The notes beneath the pieces are model-generated. The model saw nothing but the letters and a program-made list of their open reading frames with translations. It searched no databases and was not told the DNA's origin. DNA of 64,000 nucleotides from contig NZ_BNAR01000001.1 in NCBI RefSeq assembly GCF_014653695.1, forward strand, positions 620,001-684,000. Reading direction: 5' to 3'. The translations under genes and the position numbers were made by a program. Origin of the DNA: Lentzea cavernae (GTDB lineage Bacteria; Actinomycetota; Actinomycetes; Mycobacteriales; Pseudonocardiaceae). Shown in pieces: positions 43,719 through 57,429 of the stretch. The stretch's first letter is position 1. Every line of letters starts with the position of its first letter.

Positions 43719-44765
43719 ATGGGCCAGAGAACGACCATGACCTGGAAGCGGCTGACCGCCGTGGCAGCAGCCGCACTGGTCGGTGCCAGCGTCCTCGCCG
43801 GGTGCGGTTCTTCCACGCCTGAAACGACTCCCGGCGCGGACAACGCCGCCGGCGGCACGTTCCCGACCAAGGTCGAGCACTTCTTCGGCACGACGGAGGT
43901 CAAGGAGGCGCCCAAGCGCGTCGTCTCCCTCGGCTACACCGACGACCAGACGCTGCTCGCGCTCGGTGTCGTCCCGGTCGGCATGGTCGACCAGTACCCG
44001 AACCCGGAGGGCACCAAGCCCGACATCAACACCCAGTGGGCCTGGGTGAAGGACAAGTGGGGTTCGACCACTCCCGAGGTCATCATGCGCAACGGTGACA
44101 CCGAGCCCAACTACGAGAAGATCGCGCAGCTGCGCCCCGACCTGATCGTCGCGGTCTACTCCGAGGCCGACCAGGCCTGGTACGACAAGCTGACCAAGAT
44201 CGCACCGGTGGTCGGCCGCACCAAGGAGGAGAAGGAGCCCTTCAGCGCCAAGTGGCAGGACAACGCGCTGCAGATCGCCAAGGCGGTCGGCAAGGGTGAC
44301 GAGGGCGCGAAGCTGATCAAGGGCATCGACGACAAGATGGCCGAGGCCAAGAAGGCCAACCCGGACTTCGCGAACCAGACCGCCACCGTGACCACGTGGT
44401 ACAAGGACGCGGTCTCGCCGTTCGCCACGACCGACGTGCGCGGCCAGCTCGTCAGCGGCATCGGCTTCAAGGGCAACACGAAGGTCGACGAGATCGCGGC
44501 CGGCAAGTTCTTCACCTCGCTGTCCCCCGAGCGCGTCGACGTGATCAACACCGACCGCATCTTCGTCATCGCCGACAAGGCGGACCAGGACTCGCTGAAG
44601 AACTTCCAGCTGTTCGCGAACCTGCCCGCCGTCAAGGCCGGCAAGGTCTCCTGGGTGCTCGACAGCGAGGGCCCGGCGGTCGGCGCCGCGATCTCGCAGG
44701 CCACCCTCGCGTCCCTGCCGTACGCGATCGACGAACTGGTGAAGTCGGCCAAGTCCGCCGGCTGA
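43719..44765 (+). CDS. cchF: Siderophore-binding lipoprotein
   Basis: A 348-residue FepB/FhuD-class binding protein. A lipoprotein signal with lipobox LAGC (near residue 28) is followed by a Gly/Thr-rich linker and the binding fold (PKRVVSLGYTDDQTLLALGVVPVGMVDQY; LRPDLIVAVYSEADQAWYDKLTKIAPVV). AGAAGAGG lies upstream of the ATG. It captures the ferric siderophore for the FecCD permeases. Codon use is more A/C-biased (AAG, AAC rich) than neighbours, in line with high expression. Confidence 0.92.
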   Translation: MGQRTTMTWKRLTAVAAAALVGASVLAGCGSSTPETTPGADNAAGGTFPTKVEHFFGTTEVKEAPKRVVSLGYTDDQTLLALGVVPVGMVDQYPNPEGTKPDINTQWAWVKDKWGSTTPEVIMRNGDTEPNYEKIAQLRPDLIVAVYSEADQAWYDKLTKIAPVVGRTKEEKEPFSAKWQDNALQIAKAVGKGDEGAKLIKGIDDKMAEAKKANPDFANQTATVTTWYKDAVSPFATTDVRGQLVSGIGFKGNTKVDEIAAGKFFTSLSPERVDVINTDRIFVIADKADQDSLKNFQLFANLPAVKAGKVSWVLDSEGPAVGAAISQATLASLPYAIDELVKSAKSAG

Positions 44766-44797
44766 TCACGCACAACTCCAGCGAAAGGCCTCCCCTC

Positions 44798-46590
<1,793 letters not shown>

Positions 46591-46594
<4 letters not shown>

Positions 46595-46609
46595 GTTAGG
46601 CTACCTTCA
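46591..46609. promoter_or_regulatory. Iron box upstream of the NRPS gene
   Basis: 16 of 19 bases match the DmdR/IdeR consensus; the first 13 are exact (TTAGGTTAGGCTA). It begins in the stop codon of the exporter gene and ends 15 bp before the NRPS start. Confidence 0.85.
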
Positions 46610-46623
46610 CCGAGAGTGAAGGG

Positions 46624-49600
46624 ATGGCTGAGTCGTCAATGGAACAGATGGCCGACCGTGACGTACTTCTTTCGACCGCCCGGATCGCCTCCGTTCGGCG
46701 CCGTGCCGGTGAGTACCCGCAGCGGACCATCGCCGTGGCGAGCGCCGTCGCACTGCACCACTGGGCGGACCCCTCCCTCGTGGTCGAAGGGTTCGACCTC
46801 ACGCCCTCGACGCTGTTCACCGACCTGCTCGTCTGGGCGGACAAGGGCCAGAACTCCGCTGTGGCCGAACGGCCCGGCGGCTGGTCCGTTCCCGTTCCCG
46901 GCGGCGTCGACCCGGCCGAGGCGCAACGGGTGCTCGACGACCTGGCCGAGTTCCCGAACCGCGCGCTCGGCACGCTGACCCCGCAGACCGCGCAGCAGCG
47001 GCTCGCGGAGCTGACCCGCTGGAACGACAACGAGTTCGCGCGCGAGCGGCCGGGCATCGTGGAGCTGTTCCGCGAGCAGGCCCGGCAACGCCCGGACGCC
47101 GTCGCGATCAACGACGGCGACCGCGCCGTCACCTACGGCGAGGCGCTGTCCCGTTCCAACCAGCTCGCCCGCCACCTGATCGACCGCGGCGTCACCGCGG
47201 AACAGGTGGTCGGGATCTCGCTCCCCCGCTCGGCCGAGATGGTCGTCAGCCTGCTCGCCGTGCTGCAGGCCGGGGCCGCGTTCGTGCCGCTCGACCCGCA
47301 GTGGCCGGCGTCGCGCCGCGAGTCCGTGATCACCGACGCACAGGTCGTGCTGGTCCTCGGCTCCGGCCAGGAGGGCGAGCCCGCGGCCGTCGCGGTCGAC
47401 CTCTCCGAGTGGGACTTCTCGGAGTACTCGGGCGATCCCACCGACGTCACCATCAGCGGCGCGCAGCTCGCGTACGTCATGTTCACGTCCGGCTCGACCG
47501 GCCGCCCCAAGGGCGCGATGATCCGGCACGAGGCGATCAGCGAACGCCTGCAGTGGCAGGTGGACCAGATCCTCCACTTCGGACACTCCGACGCGTCGCT
47601 GTTCAAGGCGCCGCTGTCGTTCGACATCTCCATCAACGAGATCTTCCTGCCCCTGGTGTGCGGCGGGCGGACCGTCGTCGTGCGGTCCGGCGGCGAGCGC
47701 GACCCGCACCACCTGCTGCACACGATCGACCGCCACCGCGTGACGTTCGTGTACCTGGTGTCGTCGATGCTGGACGTGCTGCTGAACATCGCGGGCGACG
47801 GCGAGCTGGCCAGCCTGCGGCACGTGTGGTGCGGCGGCGAGGTGCTGACGCCCGAGCTGTACGACCGGTTCCGCACGCGGCTCGACATCCCGATGTACCA
47901 CGGCTACGGCCCGGCCGAAGCCACGATCGGCGTCTCGCACGTGATCTACCGCGGTGAGGCCGAGCGCCTGTCGACGTCGATCGGCAAGGCCAACCCGAAC
48001 ACCGACCTCTACGTGCTCGACGACACGCTGCGGCCGTGCCCGGTCGGCGTCGGCGGTGAGCTGTACATCGGCGGTTTCCTGCTGGGGCGCGGTTATGTGA
48101 ACGCCCCTGGCCTGACGGCGTCGCGGTTCGTCGCGAACCCGTTCGCCACCGACGGTTCGCGCCTCTACCGCACCGGTGACCTGGCCCGGTTCGCGCCGGA
48201 CGGGTCGCTCGACTTCCTCGGCCGCGTCGACAACCAGGTCAAGATCCGCGGCATGCGGCTGGAGCTCGAGGACGTCGAGCTCGCGCTGGCCGAGCACCCG
48301 CGGGTGCGCCACACCTGTGTCGTGGTGCGGAAGAACTCGGCGGGCGGCAACTACCTCGTCGGCTACGTCGTGCCGTCGGACGAGAGCCTGACCGCGGACG
48401 TCGTGAAGCAGTGGGCGACCGAGAACCTCGTCGAGTACATGGTGCCGGCGCACGTCGTGGTGATGAGCGAGTTCCCGTTGACGCCCAACGGGAAGCTCGA
48501 CCGCCGCGCACTGCCGGAGCCCGTCGTCGAGACCGGTCCGGTGACGGCCGCGGCCAACGACGCGGAGGCCGTGATCTGCGCCGCCGTCGCGTCCGTGCTG
48601 CGGGTCGAGCAGGTCGGCGCCGACCAGGACTTCTTCGAACTGGGCGGGGACAGCATCCTGGCGATCTCGCTGCTGTCCGCGTTGCGGGCGGAGGGCGTGT
48701 TCGTCACCGCCACCCAGATCTTCGTGAACCGCACCCCGCGTGCTCTGGCCGCCGTCGCCTCCCGTGACGGCGCCTCGGCGGTCGACCGCGACGACGTCGC
48801 GACCGGTCCGGTGGCGGGCCTGCCGATCGTGCAGTGGCTCGGCGAGACCACGGACGCGATCGACGGGTTCGTGCAGTCGGTCGTGCTCAACACGCCTGCC
48901 GATCTCACCGCGGACGCTCTGACGCAGATCCTCGACGCCGTGGTCGCGCGGCACGACATGTTGCGCGCCAAGCTGGTCCGCGGCGAGCGCTGGTCGTTCG
49001 ACATCCCCTCGGACGGGAAGGCGTTGTGGGACGAGAGCGATGCTTCTCTGGAGGAGTGCGTCGCGGCGGCGACCGCGGGGCTGGACCCGGACGCGGGCGT
49101 CATGCTGCGTGCCGTGTGGCGTTCCGGGGCGCGGCAGCTCGTGATCGTGATCCACCACGTGGTGATCGACGGCGTCTCGTGGCGCATCCTGTTCGACGAC
49201 CTCGCCCAGGCGTGGCAGCAAGTCTCCTCCGGTGCCGCCGTGGAGTTACGACCGGTGGGAACGTCGTTCCGGCGCTGGACGCAGCTGCTGGAGCAGGCGG
49301 ACTTCTCGGCTGACCGCCCGTTCTACCAGCGTGCGCTGCCCGGTGTGGACCAGCTGCTCGGCCGACGCGAGCTGACCGACGCCGACGTCGTCGCGAACGA
49401 ACGGGTTCGCACCGTGACGGTCGGTTCCCGCGCCACCGCCGCATTGTTGGGTGACGTACCGGCGTTGTTCCACGCCAAGGTCAATGACGTGCTGCTGACC
49501 GGTCTTGCCGTCGCTCTCGCCCGCTGGCGGCGCGACAACGGCCAGGACCAGACGTTCGCGCACGTCGAGCTGGAGGGTCACGGCCGTGAGGGCCGGTTCG

Positions 49601-52600
49601 TGCCGCTCGACCCGGACCTGTCGCGCACGGTCGGCTGGTTCACGACGCTGTTCCCGGTGACGGTCGACCCGGTCGACGTCGACGACTTGGCGTCGGCGTT
49701 GAAGCGGGTCAAGGAAGATCTCGCCGGCGTGCCGAGCAACGGCGTCTCGTACGGCGCGATGAGGTACCTGGGGCAGGAGAGCTTCGACACCTCCCGGCCG
49801 CAGGTGCTGTTCAACTACCTCGGCCGGTTCGCCGGGGGCACGACCGGGGACTGGCAGCTCGCGGAGAACGCCGGTCAGCTCGGCGAGAAGCGCGACCCGG
49901 CGATGCGGCTGCCGCGCGCCCTGGAGTTCAACGCCTCCGCCGAACCCGGTGCGGACGGCGAGCTGGAGCTCGTCACCGTCCTCTCGTGGCCGTCGGGCGT
50001 GTTCACCGACGAGGACACCGCGAGGATCGGCGAGTACTTCGTGGCCGCGCTGGAAGGTCTGGCGCAGCTCACGACGGGTGGCCACTCCCCCAGCGACTTC
50101 CCCCTGCTGCCGCTGACGCAGGACGACGTCGACGCGCTGGACTCCGCGGCGTTGCGGGACGTCCTGCCGCTGACGCCGTTGCAGGAGGGTCTGTACTTCC
50201 ACTCGGTCTTCGACGACGAGTCCGCTCACCGGTACGTCGAGCAGCAGCTGCTCACGCTGACCGGCGCCGTCGACGCCAAACGGCTCGAAGCGGCGGCGGC
50301 ACGGGTGCTGGAGCTCTTCCCGAACCTCGCGGCGCGGTTCACGAGCCTGTCCGACGGCCGTGTCGTGTCGGTGCTGGAGTCGGGTGTCCGGCCCGTGTTC
50401 GCCACGGTGAACGGCCAGGGCATGACCGACGAGGAGATCCGCGAGCTCGCCGAGCGGGACCGCGTCGCCGGGTTCGACCTCTCCAGCGGCCCGCTGATGC
50501 GCTTCACGCTGGTCCTCACCGCGCCACAGCGCTATGTCCTGGTGCAGACCGTGCACCACATCATCGCCGACGGCTGGTCGGTGCCGCCGATGTTGCGCGC
50601 GTTGCTGGCCGAGTACGACGCACCGGGTTCGGTGCACGTGCGGGGCAGTTACGCCGACTACGTGCGGTGGCTCGTCGAGAGTGACGCGAACGAGAGCGAC
50701 CGCGTCTGGGCACGGGAGCTCGACGGTCTGGCAGGGCCCTCGATCACCGTTCCCGGCCACTCGCCGTCGGAGCGGTTCGCCGACATGATCCTCGACGCAC
50801 CGTCCGATGTGGACGAACGCGTGCGCGCCGCCGGGGTGTCGCTCAGCGTCGCCGTGCACAGCGCGTGGGCCGTGACGCTCGGCGGGATCCTGGACAGCCA
50901 GGACGTCGTGTTCGGCTCGACGGTCTCCGGCCGCGACGCCGACGTGCCCGGCATCGACGAGCTCGTCGGTCTGTTCATCAACACCATCCCGGTGCGCGCC
51001 AGGTGGTCCGGCGACACGTCGGCGCGGGAGCTGCTGGACGCGATGCGCGAGCACCAGACCGCCGTGCTGCCGCACCAGCACGTGTCGCTCACCAGGATCG
51101 GCCGGCTCGCGAACGCCGGGTCGTTGTTCGACACGCTCGTGGTCTTCGACGTCGCCACGGACGTCACCTCGTTGCGCAGCGACTCGTTCGGCATCGCCGA
51201 CGTCGTGAACGAGGGCGCGCCGCACTACCCGTTGACGCTGGTGGTCGAGCGCGGGCACGACGGCTCGCTCAAGTTCAACCTCGTGCACGACACCGTGGTG
51301 ATCCGCGCCGAGGGCGCGCGCCGCATCGTGCGGAAGTTCTCCGACGCGCTCACCGCCCTGCTGGCCGGTGAGCGCGTTCCGCAGCCGAGGACCAGCGACC
51401 CCGCTGCCGTCGAGGAAGCGACGCTCGCCGAGCTGTTCGACGCAGCCGCAGCCCGGACGCCGCAGTCCCGCGCCGTCACCCTGTGCCGGCTGGACGGCAG
51501 CTCGGAAACCCTGTCGTACCAGGAGCTTGCCGACGCGAAGAACAAGCTGGCGCGCACGCTCGCGAACGCCGGCGTGCGGCCGCACCAGCGGGTCGCGGTC
51601 GCCGTTCCCCGTTCGCTGGACCAGGTCATCGCGCTCGTCGCGGTCGTGTCGGCCGGTGGCGCGTACGTGCCGCTGGACGTCGCGTACCCGGACGAGCGGC
51701 TCGAGTACCTGCTCTCCGACACCGCGCCGCAGGTCGTGCTGGTCGCTCCCGAACAGCGCGAGCGCTTCGAGGCGATCTCGGCCCGGATCGGTTCCACCGC
51801 CAGGGTTCTCACGATCGGCGACGAGGTGCCGGGCGACGGCGTGATCACCACGGCGAGCTGGCACCACCCGGCGTACGTGATCTACACGTCCGGGTCGACC
51901 GGCAAGCCCAAGGGCGCGGTCGTGGCGCACCGCGGCGTCGTGACGTTGCTGGCGAACGTCCAGCCGGACATGGTCATCGGGCCGGACGACGTCCTGACGC
52001 AGTTCCACTCGTTCTCGTTCGACTTCGCGGTCCTGGAGCTGTGGGGCTCGCTGACCAACGGCGCCGAGCTGCTGGTGCCCGACCACGGCCTGACCCGGTC
52101 GCCGGTCGACTTCCACCAGGTGGTCCGCGACCGCGGCGTCACCGTGATGAGCCAGACCCCGTCGGCGTTCTACCAGTTCATCGAAGCCGACAAGCACAGC
52201 GACCCGATCACGTCGGTGCGCCGGATCGTCATCGGCGGCGAGGCGCTGGAGCTCGGCCGGTTGCGCGAGTGGGTCCAGCGCTACGGCACCCAGGTGCCGG
52301 ACATGATCAACATCTACGGCCCGACCGAGTCCACCGTGTACACCACGCGGCACGTGCTCGACGACGCCGACTTCGCACCGGGCCGCGCCGACGTCTGCCC
52401 GATCGGCCCGCCGGTGCCCGGTCAGCGGACCTACGTCCTCGACGACGGCCTGCGGCCCGTCGGACCGGGCGTGGCCGGCACGCTCTACCTGGCGGGCCAC
52501 CAGCTCTCGCTCGGGTACTCGAACCGGCCGGAGCTGACCGCGAGCAGGTTCGTCGCCGACCCGTTCGCGGGCGACGGGTCCCGGATGTACCACACCGGTG

Positions 52601-55600
52601 ACCTGGCGAAGTGGAACCTCGACGGCGAGATCGAGTTCATCGGCCGCGCCGACGGCCAGATCCAGCTGCGGGGCTTCCGCATCGAGCTCGGCGAGGTCGA
52701 GGCCGCCGTCCGCGAGGTCGCCGGTGTCGTCGACGTGGCCGTGACCGTGGCGGACACCGCCGACCACCTCGTCGCGCACGTCGTGGGCACGCCGTCCACC
52801 GACATCACCGCGGCGCTCTCGGGGAAGCTGCCCTCGCACATGGTGCCGCAGCGGGTCATCCCGCTGGAGAAGCTGCCGATGACCGTCAACGGCAAGCTGG
52901 ACCGCGCCGCGCTGGAGGCACGCGCCCGCCAGGACGACGCACCTCTCGCCGAGGCGAGCGGCTCGGCGCTGGACTCGCTCGTCGGGATCTTCCGCGACGC
53001 CCTGCCGGTGTCCGACGTGGACGCCGACACGGACTACTTCGTGGCCGGTGGCGACAGCATCATGGCGATCGGCGTGGTGAACCGGGCACGAGCGCTCGGC
53101 TTCTCGATCTCGCCGCGGGACATGTTCCTGTACAAGACCCCGCGGGCGCTCGCGGAGCAGTTCGCCACGCGGCAGCCGGTCGTGCAGGCGGCCCCGGTCG
53201 TCGAGGAGGCGCCGGACGGCCCGGTCGTGCCGACGCCGATCGTGTTGAGGCAGCGGGAACTCGGCGGGTCGCTCGACCTGTTCGCACAGGCCAGGCAGCT
53301 CGGCTGCGCGAGCCTCGCCGACGCGCGGCGAGCGGCCGGCGCGGTCGTCTCCGCGCACGCCGCGCTGCGGTTGCGCCTGAACACCGACCAGGGCGTGTGG
53401 TCGTTGCGGACCGAACCGGCGGGTGAGGTCGACGTCGTCGTGTCCGCGGACGACCCGCAGGCGGCAGCGGAGGAGGCGGCACGCAGGCTCGACGCCGAAG
53501 CCGGTGTCATGGCGGCGTTCACGTGGCTGGAGGACAGCCGGACGCTCGTCGTCGTGGTGCACCACTTCGCCGTGGACGCGGTGTCGTGGCTGATCCTGCT
53601 CGAAGACCTCGCCGCCGCGATGCGCGGGGAGGACCTCGCGCCGGCGACGACGTCGTTCGCCACGTACGCCGAGACGCTGACGCTGGACGCCCAGTCCGGC
53701 GGCGACCTGCGCCGGTGGATCGAGACCCTCGACGCCCCGGTGCTCACACCGCAGATCGGTGAGCGGCGCGAGGTCACCGTCACGCTGGCCGCCGACATCA
53801 CCGCCGAGGTCGTGCAGACCGCGCCGTCCGCGCTGGGCGCCGGGCTGACCGAACTGCTGCTCGGCGCGCTGCGGACGGCGCTGACCGACATCCAGAGCAC
53901 CCCGACGGACCTGGTGGTGGAGCTGGAGAGGCACGGCCGCGTGCCCGCTGCCGGGCACCACGACTACACCCGCACGGTCGGCTGGTTCACCGCGATCGCG
54001 CCGGTGAGGCTCAGCCCCTCCAGCGATCCGGTCGCGGCCGCGCTGGAGGTCGTCGCGCGGCAGCCGGACGAGGTGGCGCACGTCGGCTTCGGCCAGCTGC
54101 GGTACCTCAACCCGCAGACGGCGCCGGTGCTGGCCGCGTTGCCGCGCCCGCAGGTGCTGTTCAACTACCTCGGCCGCGGCAGCGAGTCGCAGGCTTTGCA
54201 CGTCGATCCCGAGAACCGGCCGAGCCCGTACGCGGTCGAGGTCAACTCGTGGGTCGACACGTCCACCGGCAGCCTGCGCGCCACGTTCGCGCTGACCGAG
54301 GACGTGTCGGACGAGATCGGCGCCCGGTGGCTGCTGGCGCTCGAACGGATCGCGGACGCCTCGGCGACCGTGCGCCGCACCGCGCCGGTGTCCCCGCTGC
54401 AGCGGGGCCTGTACTTCCAGGCCGAGCTGGCCGGGAAGTCCGGTCAGTACGTGGCGCAGAGCTTCTTCACGTTCGACCGCCGCCTCGACCCCGGCGCCCT
54501 GGGCAAGGCGCTCGAGCACGTGATCGCACGGCACCCCGTCGTGGGCGCGGGCTTCGAGTCCGACGAGAACGGGTCCCCGGTGCAGGTGCTCGGGTCCGCC
54601 GGCCGGGTGCCGGTGCGGACCGTGGACGTGCTGAACTCCGACACCGTCGAGGCGTTGCGGGTCGAGGACCGCGCCACGGGCTTCGACCTGACCGCGCCGC
54701 CGCTCGTGCGACTGACCGTGCTGCGGCTGCCGGACGGCACGGACACGTTGCTGTTCACCAACCACCTGCTGCTGTGGGACGGCTGGTCGCGCGCGATCGT
54801 GCTGGACGAGATGTTCGGCGCCTACCAGGCGTTCCTGGCGGGCGAGCCGGTCGACTCGACGCCGGCCGCGCCGAGCTACGAGAGCTACACCCGTGCGCTG
54901 GCCGGGAAGGACGTCGAGGCGGCGCGGCGGTTCTGGGCGGACTACCTCTCCGGCCTGTCCGGTCCGACGCTCCTCGGCGACCAGTCCACTTCGGACTCGC
55001 TGCCGACCAAGATCGTGCGGACGTTGCCGGTCGAGACCTCGAACAGGGTCCGGGAGGCCGCGCGCCGGCACGGCGTCACGCTGAACTCGGTGGTCACCGG
55101 CGCGCTCGGGCTGGTGCTCGGTCGCGAGACCGGCCGGGGCGACGCGGTGTTCGGCGTGACGGTGTCCGGTCGTGAGCAGGAGGGCACCGAGGGCATCGTC
55201 GGCGTTCTGCTCAACACCGTGCCGATGCGGGTGAACGCCCGGCCGCACGACTCCGTCGGCGAGTTCCTGGCCGGTGTCCAGGCCTCGCGGGTCGCGACGA
55301 TGGAGCACGAGCACTTCGGGCTCGGTGAGATCCAGCGCGCCAGCGGTCACGACCAGCTGTTCGACAGCCTGTTCGTGCTGCAGAACTTCCTGGACGACGA
55401 CACGTTCACCGAGTTCAACACCCGCAACGGGATCACGGGCCACGAGTCGGAGGACTCGACGCACTACCCGTTCACGTGGGTCGTGACGCCGGGCGAGGAG
55501 CTCACGGTCAAGGTCGAGTACCGGCCGGAGGTCACCGATCCCGCGTTCGCCCAGCGGTTGTTCGACTCCTACCTCCAGGTGCTCGACGAGCTCGCCGGCG

Positions 55601-57429
55601 CCGAAGGCCTCGTCGGCTCGATCGCTTCCGGTCCGACGCCGGAGCTCAACCCCGCCAACGACTTCGGCGACCTGACCGTGGTCGACCTGTTCGACCAGGC
55701 CGCCGACCGCAACCCGGATCGGGTCGCGCTGGTCGCGCACGGCGCGACGATGACGTTCGCGGAGCTCAGGGACCGCAGCCGCCACCTCGCGGGAGTCCTG
55801 GCGGGCAACGGGATCGGCGTGGAGACGTCGGTCGCCATCGCCGTGCCGCGCTCGCTCGACTGGGTCGTGGCGCTGTTCGGGATCCTGCGCTGCGGCGCGG
55901 CGTACGTGCCACTGGAGCTGGACCACCCGGACGAGCGGATCGCCGCGATCATCGACGACGCACAGCCGGCGTTGGTGGTCACGACCAGCGTGGTGGCGCC
56001 GCGGATCCAGGGCACCACGTTCAAGCTCGACGAGCCGTGGCCGGACGCCGAACCGGTGGTCACGTTCGCCCCCGGCGACCCGGACAGGCTCAAGCACGCG
56101 GCCTACACGATCTACACCTCCGGTTCGACCGGCAAGCCCAAGGGCGTCGTGACCGAGTACGCCGGTCTGACGAACATGCTGGTCAACCACCAGCGCCGGA
56201 TCTTCGAGCCGGTGCTGGCCGAGCACGGGCACCGGACGTTCCGGATCGCGCACACGGTGTCGTTCGCGTTCGACATGTCGTGGGAGGAGCTGCTCTGGCT
56301 CGCCGACGGCCACGAGGTGCACATCTGCGACGAGGAACTGCGCCGCGACGCGACGGGACTGGTCGAGTACTGCCTCGGGCACGAGATCGACGTCATCAAC
56401 GTGACGCCGACCTACGCGCAGCAGCTGGTGGCCGAGGGACTGCTGGCCGCAGAGCACAAGCCCGCGCTGGTGCTCCTGGGCGGTGAGGCCGTCACGCCGA
56501 CGTTGTGGCAGCAGCTCGCGGACACCCCGGGCACCATCGGCTACAACCTCTACGGGCCGACGGAGTACACGATCAACACGCTGGGCGTCGGCACGTTCGA
56601 CTGCGTCGACCCGGTGGTCGGCGTGGCGATCGACAACACCGACGTCTACGTGCTCGACCCGTGGCTGCGGCACGTGCCGGACGGCGTCGCCGGCGAGCTG
56701 TACGTGTCTGGAGTGGGCATCGCGCGGGGTTACCTCGGGCAGCCGGGGCAGTCCGCGGAACGGTTCGTGGCGTGCCCGTGGGTGCCCGGTGAGCGGATGT
56801 ACCGGACCGGTGACCTGGTGATCCGGCGCCCCGACGGCAACCTGCTCTACCTGGGCCGCACGGACAAGCAGGTCAAGATCCGCGGCCACCGCGTGGAGCT
56901 GGGCGAGGTCGAGGCGCGGTTCGCCGCCCACGACGGCGTGCGGTTCGTCGCGGCCGTCGCGCAGGCGGACCCACAGGTCGACGGCGCGTACCGGCTCGCG
57001 GCCTACCTGGTCCTCGCGGACGGCGCCGACATCCCGTCGATCGCGGCGGAGGTCGGTGCGGGCCTGCCGGACTACCTGCGGCCCTCGCACTACGCCGCCG
57101 TGGACGCGATTCCGCTCACGGTCAACGGCAAGGCGGACACGTCGGCCTTGCCCGAGGCGCGTCCGCTCGGCACGCTGATGACCAAGGTCTCCGACCGGGA
57201 GCTGACCGAGACCGAGACGGTCGTCCGCGAGATGTTCGCGGAGGCGCTCGATCTCGACGAGGACGAGGTGGGCATGACGAACGGCTTCACCGACCTGGGC
57301 GGGCACTCGATGCTCGCGGTGCGGCTCATCGGCCTGCTCCGCCGCGAGTTCGGTCCCGTCGTCACGATTCGCGACCTGCTGTCCCTCTCCACCCCCGAAG
57401 CGATTGCGCGCCACGTTGACGAACACTGA
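46624..57429 (+). CDS. cchH: Three-module coelichelin-type siderophore NRPS (A-T-E / C-A-T-E / C-A-T)
   Basis: A 3601-residue synthetase. After a short N-terminal remnant (1-145, ending RWND like a condensation-domain tail) come A1 (about 150-640), carrier Ser677, E1 (about 730-1165, His844-His845-x3-Asp849), C2 (about 1179-1600, HHIIADGW at 1311), A2 (about 1601-2105), carrier Ser2145, E2 (about 2200-2580, His2313), C3 (about 2585-3010), A3 (about 3018-3500) and carrier Ser3562. There is no thioesterase. Hand-read ten-residue codes are DINYWGGIGK (A1), DFLSVGIVYK (A2) and DMENLGLINK (A3). A1 and A3 equal the codes I recall for coelichelin synthetase (formyl-hydroxyornithine, hydroxyornithine); A2 departs from the threonine code DFWNIGMVHK. 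Release probably needs the esterase at 59104. C3 has Asn2713 in place of the first His of HHxxxDG. Confidence 0.93.
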   Translation: MAESSMEQMADRDVLLSTARIASVRRRAGEYPQRTIAVASAVALHHWADPSLVVEGFDLTPSTLFTDLLVWADKGQNSAVAERPGGWSVPVPGGVDPAEAQRVLDDLAEFPNRALGTLTPQTAQQRLAELTRWNDNEFARERPGIVELFREQARQRPDAVAINDGDRAVTYGEALSRSNQLARHLIDRGVTAEQVVGISLPRSAEMVVSLLAVLQAGAAFVPLDPQWPASRRESVITDAQVVLVLGSGQEGEPAAVAVDLSEWDFSEYSGDPTDVTISGAQLAYVMFTSGSTGRPKGAMIRHEAISERLQWQVDQILHFGHSDASLFKAPLSFDISINEIFLPLVCGGRTVVVRSGGERDPHHLLHTIDRHRVTFVYLVSSMLDVLLNIAGDGELASLRHVWCGGEVLTPELYDRFRTRLDIPMYHGYGPAEATIGVSHVIYRGEAERLSTSIGKANPNTDLYVLDDTLRPCPVGVGGELYIGGFLLGRGYVNAPGLTASRFVANPFATDGSRLYRTGDLARFAPDGSLDFLGRVDNQVKIRGMRLELEDVELALAEHPRVRHTCVVVRKNSAGGNYLVGYVVPSDESLTADVVKQWATENLVEYMVPAHVVVMSEFPLTPNGKLDRRALPEPVVETGPVTAAANDAEAVICAAVASVLRVEQVGADQDFFELGGDSILAISLLSALRAEGVFVTATQIFVNRTPRALAAVASRDGASAVDRDDVATGPVAGLPIVQWLGETTDAIDGFVQSVVLNTPADLTADALTQILDAVVARHDMLRAKLVRGERWSFDIPSDGKALWDESDASLEECVAAATAGLDPDAGVMLRAVWRSGARQLVIVIHHVVIDGVSWRILFDDLAQAWQQVSSGAAVELRPVGTSFRRWTQLLEQADFSADRPFYQRALPGVDQLLGRRELTDADVVANERVRTVTVGSRATAALLGDVPALFHAKVNDVLLTGLAVALARWRRDNGQDQTFAHVELEGHGREGRFVPLDPDLSRTVGWFTTLFPVTVDPVDVDDLASALKRVKEDLAGVPSNGVSYGAMRYLGQESFDTSRPQVLFNYLGRFAGGTTGDWQLAENAGQLGEKRDPAMRLPRALEFNASAEPGADGELELVTVLSWPSGVFTDEDTARIGEYFVAALEGLAQLTTGGHSPSDFPLLPLTQDDVDALDSAALRDVLPLTPLQEGLYFHSVFDDESAHRYVEQQLLTLTGAVDAKRLEAAAARVLELFPNLAARFTSLSDGRVVSVLESGVRPVFATVNGQGMTDEEIRELAERDRVAGFDLSSGPLMRFTLVLTAPQRYVLVQTVHHIIADGWSVPPMLRALLAEYDAPGSVHVRGSYADYVRWLVESDANESDRVWARELDGLAGPSITVPGHSPSERFADMILDAPSDVDERVRAAGVSLSVAVHSAWAVTLGGILDSQDVVFGSTVSGRDADVPGIDELVGLFINTIPVRARWSGDTSARELLDAMREHQTAVLPHQHVSLTRIGRLANAGSLFDTLVVFDVATDVTSLRSDSFGIADVVNEGAPHYPLTLVVERGHDGSLKFNLVHDTVVIRAEGARRIVRKFSDALTALLAGERVPQPRTSDPAAVEEATLAELFDAAAARTPQSRAVTLCRLDGSSETLSYQELADAKNKLARTLANAGVRPHQRVAVAVPRSLDQVIALVAVVSAGGAYVPLDVAYPDERLEYLLSDTAPQVVLVAPEQRERFEAISARIGSTARVLTIGDEVPGDGVITTASWHHPAYVIYTSGSTGKPKGAVVAHRGVVTLLANVQPDMVIGPDDVLTQFHSFSFDFAVLELWGSLTNGAELLVPDHGLTRSPVDFHQVVRDRGVTVMSQTPSAFYQFIEADKHSDPITSVRRIVIGGEALELGRLREWVQRYGTQVPDMINIYGPTESTVYTTRHVLDDADFAPGRADVCPIGPPVPGQRTYVLDDGLRPVGPGVAGTLYLAGHQLSLGYSNRPELTASRFVADPFAGDGSRMYHTGDLAKWNLDGEIEFIGRADGQIQLRGFRIELGEVEAAVREVAGVVDVAVTVADTADHLVAHVVGTPSTDITAALSGKLPSHMVPQRVIPLEKLPMTVNGKLDRAALEARARQDDAPLAEASGSALDSLVGIFRDALPVSDVDADTDYFVAGGDSIMAIGVVNRARALGFSISPRDMFLYKTPRALAEQFATRQPVVQAAPVVEEAPDGPVVPTPIVLRQRELGGSLDLFAQARQLGCASLADARRAAGAVVSAHAALRLRLNTDQGVWSLRTEPAGEVDVVVSADDPQAAAEEAARRLDAEAGVMAAFTWLEDSRTLVVVVHHFAVDAVSWLILLEDLAAAMRGEDLAPATTSFATYAETLTLDAQSGGDLRRWIETLDAPVLTPQIGERREVTVTLAADITAEVVQTAPSALGAGLTELLLGALRTALTDIQSTPTDLVVELERHGRVPAAGHHDYTRTVGWFTAIAPVRLSPSSDPVAAALEVVARQPDEVAHVGFGQLRYLNPQTAPVLAALPRPQVLFNYLGRGSESQALHVDPENRPSPYAVEVNSWVDTSTGSLRATFALTEDVSDEIGARWLLALERIADASATVRRTAPVSPLQRGLYFQAELAGKSGQYVAQSFFTFDRRLDPGALGKALEHVIARHPVVGAGFESDENGSPVQVLGSAGRVPVRTVDVLNSDTVEALRVEDRATGFDLTAPPLVRLTVLRLPDGTDTLLFTNHLLLWDGWSRAIVLDEMFGAYQAFLAGEPVDSTPAAPSYESYTRALAGKDVEAARRFWADYLSGLSGPTLLGDQSTSDSLPTKIVRTLPVETSNRVREAARRHGVTLNSVVTGALGLVLGRETGRGDAVFGVTVSGREQEGTEGIVGVLLNTVPMRVNARPHDSVGEFLAGVQASRVATMEHEHFGLGEIQRASGHDQLFDSLFVLQNFLDDDTFTEFNTRNGITGHESEDSTHYPFTWVVTPGEELTVKVEYRPEVTDPAFAQRLFDSYLQVLDELAGAEGLVGSIASGPTPELNPANDFGDLTVVDLFDQAADRNPDRVALVAHGATMTFAELRDRSRHLAGVLAGNGIGVETSVAIAVPRSLDWVVALFGILRCGAAYVPLELDHPDERIAAIIDDAQPALVVTTSVVAPRIQGTTFKLDEPWPDAEPVVTFAPGDPDRLKHAAYTIYTSGSTGKPKGVVTEYAGLTNMLVNHQRRIFEPVLAEHGHRTFRIAHTVSFAFDMSWEELLWLADGHEVHICDEELRRDATGLVEYCLGHEIDVINVTPTYAQQLVAEGLLAAEHKPALVLLGGEAVTPTLWQQLADTPGTIGYNLYGPTEYTINTLGVGTFDCVDPVVGVAIDNTDVYVLDPWLRHVPDGVAGELYVSGVGIARGYLGQPGQSAERFVACPWVPGERMYRTGDLVIRRPDGNLLYLGRTDKQVKIRGHRVELGEVEARFAAHDGVRFVAAVAQADPQVDGAYRLAAYLVLADGADIPSIAAEVGAGLPDYLRPSHYAAVDAIPLTVNGKADTSALPEARPLGTLMTKVSDRELTETETVVREMFAEALDLDEDEVGMTNGFTDLGGHSMLAVRLIGLLRREFGPVVTIRDLLSLSTPEAIARHVDEH

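Noticed and set aside
51424..52980. Calling the second NRPS module threonine-specific by analogy to coelichelin
   Set aside because: Five of ten specificity positions differ from the threonine code, so the substrate is left open.
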